From NCBI GenBank assembly GCA_964407285.1, contig CAYOVG010000095.1:1-19696 (forward strand): 19,696 bases of DNA. The letters run 5' to 3'. Origin of the DNA: CAYOVG01 sp964407285. Its GTDB lineage: Bacteria; Desulfobacterota; Syntrophobacteria; Syntrophobacterales; Syntrophobacteraceae. Of the stretch, positions 1 through 6,064 are shown one piece after another (the stretch's first letter is position 1; each line of letters opens with the position of its first letter). The notes under the pieces were generated by a model. The model did no database searches and was not told the DNA's origin. It was given only the letters and a program-made list of their open reading frames with translations. The position numbers and the translations under genes are program-made.

Positions 1-1371
1 TAAGGTGATTTTCAAAAGAACCGTTACCGTGTCGGCCGATTTCTAGGTTACACTTTGAGCGGTCGTGAATTTGGAATTTGATCTTCATAACAATAGAAAT
101 TTTTCTGTCATGAAGTAGGGGATTAGCATTTGAGTTCGAGTTTGAACACTGGCCCTCGTCAATCCTTGTCTGCCTCACAGATCGAAGACCTTCGGCCGGC
201 GGCCGGCAAGATGCGTGAGGTAGAACGTAGATCGTTTCAAGCGGAGATGGCGCTCAAATACTGCGGAGGCAGTGCGCGTCCGGCGGAAACCATCTTTGGC
301 TGGGGAAGGGAGAGCGTGGAGACGGGTTTGGGAGAGAAGCGAACCGGCATTGTCTGCCTGGGGGCGCGCTCGGCGTTTTCCGGAAACAAATGCTGGGAAG
401 AAAAACAGCCCGAGGCGGCGGAAGCGTTGCATAAGTTGGCTGAATCCCATGCTCGGCAGGACCCCGCCTTCCATTCCGTGATGGCCTATACGCGGCTGAA
501 GCCCTTCGGCAGTTGCGAGCACAAGGGTTTGGAGAGAAACAGTTGCCCGCTCCGAGCACCATGGCGCTGATACTGAACCGTATGGGGTACCGTCTTGGAA
601 AAGTGGTCAAAGCCAGGCCCCAAAAAAGAATTCCAGAAACCGACGCCATATTCGAAAACATCAATGAAAAAGAGCAACTCCCCGGAACAGAGGGCATCAA
701 GCGGGTGAGCATGGACTGCAAGGCTACGGTCAATATTGGCGACTACTCCAGAGGGGGAAAGACGCGGGGTGACAACAGAGCCTGTGACCACGATATGGGC
801 TGTGATGAAAAATACGTTCCCTGTGGAATCGTGGATGAGGACACCGGCAAGTTGAACATCACCTTCGGCAGTTCCTATAAACCAGCGACTTCATTGTCGA
901 TACCCTCCGTGCATGGTGGGACGGACTCAGTACCCGGGAGCGCCAGGACACGGTTCTCATTCATATCAAAGTGGACAACGGTCCCGAGAGCAACGGGGTG
1001 CGCACTCAGTTTCTCAAGCGGATGGGGGAGTTTGTCGACTCCATCGGTAGAGCCGTCCAGTTGCTCTACTATCCCCCTTACCACAGCTGGTACAATCCCA
1101 TTGAGAGGTGTTGGGGCGTGCTGGAATGCCATTGGAATGGAGCCAGGCTCACGAGTGCCGAAACGATGCTCGAATGGGCCAAAACGATGACCTGGAAGGG
1201 GCTCCATCCAGTCGTTGAATTGAGCAAGAAGGTGTACGAGAAAGGGGTTTCCCTCACCAAGAAGGCGATGGAGGCGATCGAGACCCGCTTGGAGCGAAAT
1301 CCGAAATTCCCAAAGTATGACATCTTGATTTTGCCGGCTTAACCGGGGGGATAAGTATGGAAATCACCTAA
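1..1371 (+). mobile_element. ISAzo13-like insertion sequence, complete with ends
   Basis: The first 16 bases (TAAGGTGATTTTCAAA) match the reverse complement of 1356-1371 (TTAGGTGATTTCCATA) at 13 of 16 positions, so the two ends form imperfect terminal inverted repeats around a transposase that fills the interval. About 1.37 kb suits the family. Because the left repeat starts at base 1, the true boundary and any target-site duplication cannot be examined. The transposase is broken, so the element is probably immobile unless helped in trans. A second, internal fragment of the same element lies at 3232-4001. Confidence 0.8.
130..1342 (+). pseudogene. ISAzo13-family transposase, two frameshifts
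   Basis: This is the transposase of the surrounding IS, a DDE enzyme of the ISAzo13 (Rhodopirellula-type) family. Three consecutive frames encode family segments. Frame 1 from a TTG at 130 carries YCGGSAR, FGWGRESVE and GIVCLGARSAFSG. A second frame carries the MDCKATVNIGDYSRGGKTRG block with the first catalytic Asp. The third carries KVDNGPESNGVRTQFLKRM (second Asp) and YNPIERCWG (catalytic Glu), and ends at 1342. The first shift is near 493, where a short repeat (GCGGCTGA) suggests a 10-bp slippage deletion. The second is at 879-881, where TATAAACCAGC looks like TATAAAACCAGC minus one A. Restoring both gives one continuous family-like protein of about 400 residues. A programmed frameshift is less likely because two separate events are needed and no long slippery run is present. 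Confidence 0.85.
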
Positions 1372-1397
1372 GTACATAAAATGAGAATGGCCTGAAG

Positions 1398-1425
1398 TGC
1401 ATCACTCCCCACGGGTTATTATAAT
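1398..1425 (+). promoter_or_regulatory. Possible sigma70-type promoter, -10 box TATAAT
   Basis: A perfect TATAAT lies at 1420-1425, in the gap between the IS right end and the methyltransferase start at 1464. The best upstream hexamer (TGCATC at 1398-1403, 16 bp away) is a poor -35 match. Position fits a promoter for the two-gene operon that follows, but this rests on the -10 box alone. Confidence 0.35.
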
Positions 1426-1463
1426 ATCCCGAGGAACCTTGCACGATTCAGGAAGGAGGTCCT

Positions 1464-2174
1464 GTGGATCCAAAGCATTCTCGATATTGGAAAAAACCGG
1501 CCGGCAGCTCAGCGGGAATCTACTGTTTCATGGATGTCGTGGCGAAGGATGCGGAAGAATACGCCGCGTACCACACGACGCCCATGTCGCCTCTCCTCGA
1601 GGAGGTTGAACATTTTACGCTGACGGAGACAGGCTATCCAAGTATGCTCACCGGACGCATCGAAGGCCGGTTCCTGCAGTTGCTGGCTCAGCTCTCAGGA
1701 GCGCGCCGGGTTGTCGAGATCGGCACCTTCACCGGTTATTCTGCGCTCGCCGTTGCCGAAGTCCTTCCCGAAGGCGGGCAAATCCTTACCATCGAACATA
1801 ATCCCGACTATGCGAGCATCGCGCGGAGTTTCTTCGACCGTAGTCCCAGCGGCCGCAAAATCACGATTCGCATAGGTGAAGCGCTCGACATTCTCAAAAC
1901 CCTGCCGGATGCAACGGCAGACCTCGTTTTCATCGATGCCGACAAACACAACTACATTGCCTACTATGAGGAATCGTTGAGAATTCTGAGAAACGGCGGC
2001 CTGATAGTCGCCGACAACACCCTGTGGTACGGCAAGGTATTCGATCCGAAAGACAAGGACAGTCGGGCGATGGCGGAGTTCAACGACATGGTGAAAACCG
2101 ACGACCGGGTCGAGAAGCTCTTCCTCACCATCCGCGATGGTATCTATGTAATCAGGAAGTGTGCACGTATCTAA
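1464..2174 (+). CDS. SAM-dependent O-methyltransferase, caffeoyl-CoA type
   Basis: The 236-residue product matches the class I, metal-dependent O-methyltransferase family (Methyltransf_3, catechol/caffeoyl-CoA type). The SAM-binding motif I is VEIGTFTGYSAL at residues 84-95, with an acidic residue after strand 2 (E111). The metal-binding set typical of the family is visible as FIDADK (D158) and ADN (D184, N185), followed by TLWYG. It should move a methyl group from SAM to a hydroxyl of a small aromatic-type acceptor; the actual substrate is not evident. The GTG start at 1464 is chosen because AGGAGGT sits immediately upstream, although the spacing is short. An ATG at 1530 is the alternative and would remove the poorly conserved first 22 residues. 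The next gene starts 12 bp after the stop, so the two are probably co-transcribed. Confidence 0.9.
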   Translation: MDPKHSRYWKKPAGSSAGIYCFMDVVAKDAEEYAAYHTTPMSPLLEEVEHFTLTETGYPSMLTGRIEGRFLQLLAQLSGARRVVEIGTFTGYSALAVAEVLPEGGQILTIEHNPDYASIARSFFDRSPSGRKITIRIGEALDILKTLPDATADLVFIDADKHNYIAYYEESLRILRNGGLIVADNTLWYGKVFDPKDKDSRAMAEFNDMVKTDDRVEKLFLTIRDGIYVIRKCARI

Positions 2175-2186
2175 AGGAGAAGTACT

Positions 2187-3017
2187 ATGGTCCGTCGTTC
2201 GAAACGCCTGTTGGGACATCTGCCGGCGATTCTGAGCATCGTAGCGATTACCGGCATCCTGCTGCCCCTGGTGGCGGCGGCGGAAACGAGCGAAGTCAAG
2301 ATTGGAATCGCGCTCATGCACGGTAAGGGCGGCTCACCGACGAAGCATGTTTCCGACCTGGCTTGCGCTCTGGAAGAAAATGGTTTCCTGGTTGAAAACC
2401 TGGAGATGCCCTGGTCGGGGAGGCGGGGTTACGATGTCAACGTCAGTATTGCCGAAAGGGAGGTTGAAGCGGCGTTGATCGTGTTGCGGAACAAAGGCGC
2501 TCAAAAACTCTTTGTCGCCGGACACAGTCAGGGAGGAGTGTTCGCGCTCTATTTCGGTGGAAAGCACACTGCTGACGGGATCATCGCCATCGCTCCCGGG
2601 GGAAACGTCGCCGGCGATCACTTTCGGGAAAAGCTCGGCCCTTCCGTCGAAACGGCCCGGAAGTTGGTCGCTGAAGGCAAAGCCGAGGTAAAGACAAACT
2701 TCAGGGATTTTCAGGGAGGCAAAGACACTTATCCGATTTCCACGACGCCCGCTACATACCTGAGCTGGTTCGATCCGGAAGGCGCAATGAACCAACTGGA
2801 AGCAGTCAGAAGCATGAATCCGGCCATCCCGGTCCTGTTCATCGTTCCGACGGATGACTATCCGCGTCTGCTCAAAGTCAAGCAGACGATGTTCGATTCC
2901 CTTCCCAAGAACCCGCGCACCAGGCTGTACGAACCGAACTCGGACCATCTTGGAGCGCCTTCCGCGTCGATCGACGAAATCATCCGATGGACCGGAGCAG
3001 TCGCAGCCCCCCGGTAA
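2187..3017 (+). CDS. Exported alpha/beta hydrolase, function unknown
   Basis: A 276-residue protein with an N-terminal signal peptide (basic MVRRSKR, hydrophobic stretch to about residue 30, AAAE cleavage-like site), so it is probably periplasmic. The nucleophile elbow GHSQGG at residues 112-117 gives catalytic Ser114. D223 or D224 in VPTDDY and H254 in NSDHLG sit where the acid and histidine of the triad are expected. MHGKGG at 44-49 is a plausible oxyanion-hole loop. The family hydrolyses esters or similar bonds; the substrate cannot be told from sequence. The ATG at 2187 has a good ribosome site (AAAGGAG), and the gene follows the methyltransferase by 12 bp. It may act on the same compound class as that enzyme, but this is only inference. 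Confidence 0.87.
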   Translation: MVRRSKRLLGHLPAILSIVAITGILLPLVAAAETSEVKIGIALMHGKGGSPTKHVSDLACALEENGFLVENLEMPWSGRRGYDVNVSIAEREVEAALIVLRNKGAQKLFVAGHSQGGVFALYFGGKHTADGIIAIAPGGNVAGDHFREKLGPSVETARKLVAEGKAEVKTNFRDFQGGKDTYPISTTPATYLSWFDPEGAMNQLEAVRSMNPAIPVLFIVPTDDYPRLLKVKQTMFDSLPKNPRTRLYEPNSDHLGAPSASIDEIIRWTGAVAAPR

Positions 3018-3075
3018 GGCAGCCCGTTCCATAGGCTCATTTCGCTTTCCGGGTTACTATACGAGGAGTAAGCGC

Positions 3076-3165
3076 ATGAAGGAATCAAAAAGAGCTTTAC
3101 CACATCTTCTGACCTTTTTGATTTCGCCCAAAAAGAAGATCATACAATTACAGTGCGCTGCTTGA
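3076..3165 (+). pseudogene. Truncated start of a third operon gene
   Basis: An ATG at 3076 preceded by GAGGAG at 3062-3067 opens a 29-codon frame. Its beginning (basic residues, then LLTFLIS) resembles the first part of a signal peptide. The frame then runs into lysine-rich sequence and stops at 3165, about 65 bp before the IS fragment. The good ribosome site 58 bp after the hydrolase stop suggests a real third gene whose body was lost when this region was rearranged. It is too short to assign to a family. Confidence 0.35.
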
Positions 3166-3201
3166 TTAATAGTAACCGTTCAGCAGGGGGAAGATTAACG
3201 T

Positions 3202-3279
3202 ATGAGTGAGGGGCGGGGCAACGCCTTGAAGAAGGGTTTGGAGAGAAACAGTTGCCCGCTCCGAGCACCATGGCGCTGA
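3202..3279 (+). pseudogene. Chimeric mini-ORF running into the IS fragment
   Basis: ATG at 3202 after GGGGGAAG opens MSEGRGNALK and crosses the junction at about 3232 into an out-of-frame part of the transposase, stopping after about 25 codons. The first ten codons may be the beginning of another interrupted gene. Very weak evidence; listed because it marks the exact junction. Confidence 0.2.
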
Positions 3280-4001
3280 TACTGAACCGTATGGGGTACC
3301 GTCTTGGAAAAGTGGTCAAAGCCAGGCCCCAAAAAAGAATTCCAGAAACCGACGCCATATTCGAAAACATCAATGAAAAAGAGCAACTCCCCGGAACAGA
3401 GGGCATCAAGCGGGTGAGCATGGACTGCAAGGCTACGGTCAATATTGGCGACTACTCCAGAGGGGGAAAGACGCGGGGTGACAACAGAGCCTGTGACCAC
3501 GATATGGGCTGTGATGAAAAATACGTTCCCTGTGGAATCGTGGATGAGGACACCGGCAAGTTGAACATCACCTTCGGCAGTTCCTATAAACCAGCGACTT
3601 CATTGTCGATACCCTCCGTGCATGGTGGGACGGACTCAGTACCCGGGAGCGCCAGGACACGGTTCTCATTCATATCAAAGTGGACAACGGTCCCGAGAGC
3701 AACGGGGTGCGCACTCAGTTTCTCAAGCGGATGGGGGAGTTTGTCGACTCCATCGGTAGAGCCGTCCAGTTGCTCTACTATCCCCCTTACCACAGCTGGT
3801 ACAATCCCATTGAGAGGTGTTGGGGCGTGCTGGAATGCCATTGGAATGGAGCCAGGCTCACGAGTGCCGAAACGATGCTCGAATGGGCCAAAACGATGAC
3901 CTGGAAGGGGCTCCATCCAGTCGTTGAATTGAGCAAGAAGGTGTACGAGAAAGGGGTTTCCCTCACCAAGAAGGCGATGGAGGCGATCGAGACCCGTTTG
4001 G
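3232..4001 (+). pseudogene. Internal fragment of ISAzo13-like transposase (copy 2)
   Basis: This 770-bp stretch matches 523-1292 of the first IS copy with a constant offset of 2709 and one mismatch seen (1288 C versus 3997 T). It lacks both terminal inverted repeats, the first third of the transposase and the last 17 or so codons, so it cannot move alone. It carries the same single-base frameshift (3588-3590) as copy 1 at 879-881, showing that both descend from an already damaged parent or that one was copied from the other. The left junction is at 3231/3232 and the right at about 4001/4002, each against unrelated sequence. Together with copy 1 it forms a direct repeat around the methyltransferase and hydrolase genes. 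Confidence 0.9.
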
Positions 4002-4115
4002 GGAGTAGAACTCGGGCGACTGGACGAAGCTCTTGGAGTCGCTCGTGACCGTGATGCTCTGGCTCCACGTGTGGCCGCTCGAACTCTGCGCGAGCGGCAA
4101 GAAGACCAAGAATGA
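4002..4115 (+). pseudogene. Possible C-terminal gene fragment joined to IS copy 2
   Basis: Directly after the IS fragment one forward frame reads GVELGRLDEALGVARDRDAL and continues, charged and Ala/Arg-rich, to a TGA at 4113-4115. GRLDEAL resembles a TPR helix, and the composition looks coding, so this may be the tail of a destroyed gene. No start is present, the fragment is only 37 codons long and no family can be named. It lies against the opposite-strand DUF4062-like remnant. Confidence 0.25.
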
Positions 4116-4127
4116 ACCGATAACCAG

Positions 4128-4202
4128 CCAATCCCGCTCGGTCTGCATGTCGCGGAAGGTTGATGCGATGAAGACTCTGACGGTTTTCCAGGTAGCGGGC
4201 AT
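4128..4202 (-). pseudogene. DUF4062-like N-terminal fragment
   Basis: From an ATG at 4202 on the reverse strand the frame reads WKTVRVFIASTFRDMQTERD at residues 5-24. This matches the very characteristic opening of DUF4062 domains (V-F-I-S-S-T-F-x-D-M-x-x-E-R-D). In intact proteins that domain sits at the N-terminus of large multidomain signalling or conflict proteins, often with STAND NTPase, TPR or WD40 parts. Here similarity ends right after ERDWLV. A frame change follows, and then the sequence runs into the IS fragment. So only the first 25 or so codons of a once larger gene survive. I see no ribosome site of note. Confidence 0.6.
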
Positions 4203-4569
4203 AGGTTGTTACGCCACGGGTTCGGGGATAGCCATGAGGACAACGGAGCCTATTATGGAATTATGGTTTCAAAAGCACAAGTTCTTTAGTAAGTTACGCT
4301 GAGCTGGGGAATAGGGGACGCCCTTCATATTTTCATATTTTTTCCGCCGAATGCTCGGCTTGACGGCTTGCCCGCGTGTCCGTTGTCCGTCCACCAGTCC
4401 CTGTGGTGCGTCCCTGTGGTGCGGGATTGCCCGCCTGTCCCTTCCCTGGTGGTTTTAATCATTGGGAAACCCTCAGGGGGCAACCTGAGTACACGGCTTC
4501 TCCCTCTGCCGGAGCCCTTATGGAAACCCCGTAGCTCACTCAAGCCAAGGGCTCAATGCGCATTTACCT
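4203..4569. other. Non-coding stretch with short and degenerate repeats
   Basis: No convincing gene. It contains GGGGACGCCCTT at 4314-4325, which recurs at 13627-13638. A 13-bp tandem duplication of TCCCTGTGGTGCG lies at 4398-4410 and 4411-4423. A degenerate unit of the 77-bp repeat family lies at about 4441-4530. Confidence 0.6.
4441..4530 (+). repeat. Solitary degenerate unit of the 77-bp repeat family
   Basis: CCCTGGTGGTTTTAATCATT followed by GGGAAACCCTCAGGGGG aligns with the core of the array at 13735-14355 (consensus near ATGGTTTCAATCATCGGGGAAC). TATGGAAACCCC downstream resembles the TGTGGAAACAGCC half of the unit. The dyad around the core is kept through G-T wobble pairs. Confidence 0.5.
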
Positions 4570-4863
4570 TCAAGCAGCTCTTGGTTGCACTTCCCGTTTA
4601 ATCGCTTCTCCACTCGCAATCTGAGTCCGCCTGATATCGTAGGCGGTCTGAAGGTTCATCCAAAAGTCCGGCGTCGTTCCAAAATATCGGGCCAGGCGCA
4701 AAGCCGTGTCGGCAGTGATAGAACGCCGTTCATTCAGGATATCTGTGATTCTGTTGGGAGGCACACCAAGGGCGCGGCCGAATGCATTTGCGGAAAGCCC
4801 CAATTCATTGAGTTCTTGTTTCAAAATTTCACCAGGATGAATGGGACGCATGCCGTTTGGCAT
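4570..4863 (-). CDS. higA: HigA-type antitoxin, XRE family
   Basis: The 97-residue product is a HigA/VapI-type antitoxin: a single Cro/cI helix-turn-helix protein with the family opening RPIHPGEILKQEL, the HTH around LSANAFGRALGVPPNRITDI and the ending TTPDFWMNLQ. Such proteins neutralise the HigB ribosome-dependent mRNA interferase and repress their own operon. The ATG at 4863 is preferred because AAGGAGATCACC lies just upstream. A TTG at 4881 would add six residues and overlap the stop of the upstream gene. The normal gene order higB then higA is retained, but higB is reduced to its last third, so this is now an orphan antitoxin. It could still act as a repressor or protect against a related toxin elsewhere. 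Confidence 0.9.
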   Translation of the reverse strand: MPNGMRPIHPGEILKQELNELGLSANAFGRALGVPPNRITDILNERRSITADTALRLARYFGTTPDFWMNLQTAYDIRRTQIASGEAIKREVQPRAA

Positions 4864-4877
4864 GGTGATCTCCTTCT

Positions 4878-4977
4878 TCAATGGTAGTCAACGATCTCCA
4901 CATTGTGCGGGCCATCTTCATGCCACTCGAAACAGATCCGCCACTGCTGGTTGATGCGGATGCTGTGTTGGCCCTTC
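4878..4977 (-). pseudogene. higB: HigB toxin, C-terminal remnant
   Basis: On the reverse strand the frame reads GKGQHSIRINQQWRICFEWH and ends NVEIVDYH before a TGA at 4878-4880. This is the typical C-terminus of RelE/HigB toxins (SIRIN-x-QWRICF, VEIVDYH), and the stop lies 14 bp before the higA start. Upstream of GKGQ the similarity stops at about 4978, where the 180-bp repeat begins, so roughly the N-terminal two thirds and the promoter are gone. The remnant itself is well preserved, which points to a recent break. With no start the toxin should not be made. Confidence 0.85.
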
Positions 4978-4978
4978 C

Positions 4979-5158
4979 CGGTGGCTTCAACCATGGAGGA
5001 ACCATCGGAAGTACCTCGGCAGTACCATCGGGAGCACTCTGGAACATCAACACAGCTCTCCTATATGCATACCACACAGCAGGCGCGGTTTGGTTTCCAT
5101 ATACAAACCATGGGTCCGGGTTCACAAGTCACTCGTCTCATTGGAATCCTTGGAGTCC
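4979..5158 (+). repeat. 180-bp direct repeat, copy 1
   Basis: Matches 14875-15054 in the same orientation with a constant offset of 9896 and one mismatch seen (C at 4985, T at 14881). Its first 30 bases are the core of a 77-bp repeat unit (GGTGGCTTCAACCATGGAGG). Copy 1 abuts the higB stub on the left and transposase sequence on the right. Copy 2 abuts a normal 77-bp array unit on the left and the RND permease gene on the right. Its own function is unknown. Confidence 0.93.
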
Positions 5159-6006
5159 ATTGGACCCGCTCTGAGATTGCGCGGGAAGCGGCTCAGAGGC
5201 TCATTGTGGATAAGATCTCTAAGAACAGTGTGGGCCGTTTCCTGTCTGAAGCCAAGGTAAAGCCTCACAAGAGCCGCTACCGGCTCAACTCCGATCCGCT
5301 GGATCCCGAGCAATTCGAGCGGCAGATCGGATTGATATACTGCCTTTATAGAGATGCTCCGGTATTCCATGAGCAGGGGACCCATCTGCTCAGCACCGAG
5401 GAGAAGACGGGCATTCAGGCTGTGCAGCGACTCCATGCCACACATCCAGCCGTACCGGGAACAGACAGACCCAAAGGCGAACTGCGCGAGCATGACTACA
5501 TTCGCCATGGCACTCTGTGTTTGATCGCCAACTTCGAAGTGGCCACGGGGAAAATCCTAGCCCCCACGATCGGCGAGACCAGAACGGAACAGGATTTCCT
5601 CCAGCATGTCGCCCGCACTGTCGCCACCGATCCCAAAGCCCGCTGGATCTTTGTTGTAGACCAACTCAATACCCATCAGTCCGAGTCCCTGGCATGCTGG
5701 GTTGCCGCTCAATGCGGGATCGAAGACGATCTCGGGGTGAAAGGCAAAAAGGGCGTTCTCAAATCCATGGAGACCCGCAAGGAGTTTCTCTGTGATCCTT
5801 CCCACCGCATTCGATTCGTCTACACTCCCAAGCATACCTCATGGATGAATCAGGTGGAGATCTGGTTCTCCATACTGACTCGGCGACTGCTCAGGAGAGG
5901 AAGCTTCCATCTGAGAAAACGTATCGTAAAGTTTATCGACTTTTTCAATGAGACAATGGCCAAACCCTTAAAGTGGACTTACAAAGGCCGTCCCCTCACG
6001 GTCTAA
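5110..6006 (+). pseudogene. IS630-family transposase, N-terminally truncated
   Basis: From about 5159 to 6006 the frame encodes the catalytic part of an IS630/Tc1-type transposase: ISKNSVGRFLSEAKVKPHKS, EEKTGIQAVQRL, HGTLCLIANFEVATGK, then IFVVDQLNTH (second catalytic Asp) and KHTSWMNQVEIWFSIL (catalytic Glu). The N-terminal DNA-binding HTH region expected in the full protein of about 340 residues or more is missing. Residues before HWTRSEIA are encoded by the 180-bp repeat, which also exists without any transposase. The frame is open from 4903, and the ATG at 5110 is the nearest sensible start, but it lies in the repeat. The usual Asp of the DEKTGIQ motif reads Glu here (GAG at 5398-5400). 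I found no terminal inverted repeats. Most likely a dead remnant. Confidence 0.85.
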
Positions 6007-6064
6007 ATGGGGGGGAACGAATTTGCGGCGCGATGATCTAGTTTCCAGCCCTAATTCCTCTCTG

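Noticed and set aside
130..1342. Programmed frameshifting in the ISAzo13-like transposase
   Set aside because: Two shifts would be needed, no long A-run or stem is visible at either site, and the first looks like a 10-bp deletion between short repeats.
4903..5158. N-terminal part of the long open frame as genuine IS630 transposase sequence
   Set aside because: This part overlaps the higB stub on the other strand and the 180-bp repeat, which also occurs without a transposase, and it encodes no HTH.
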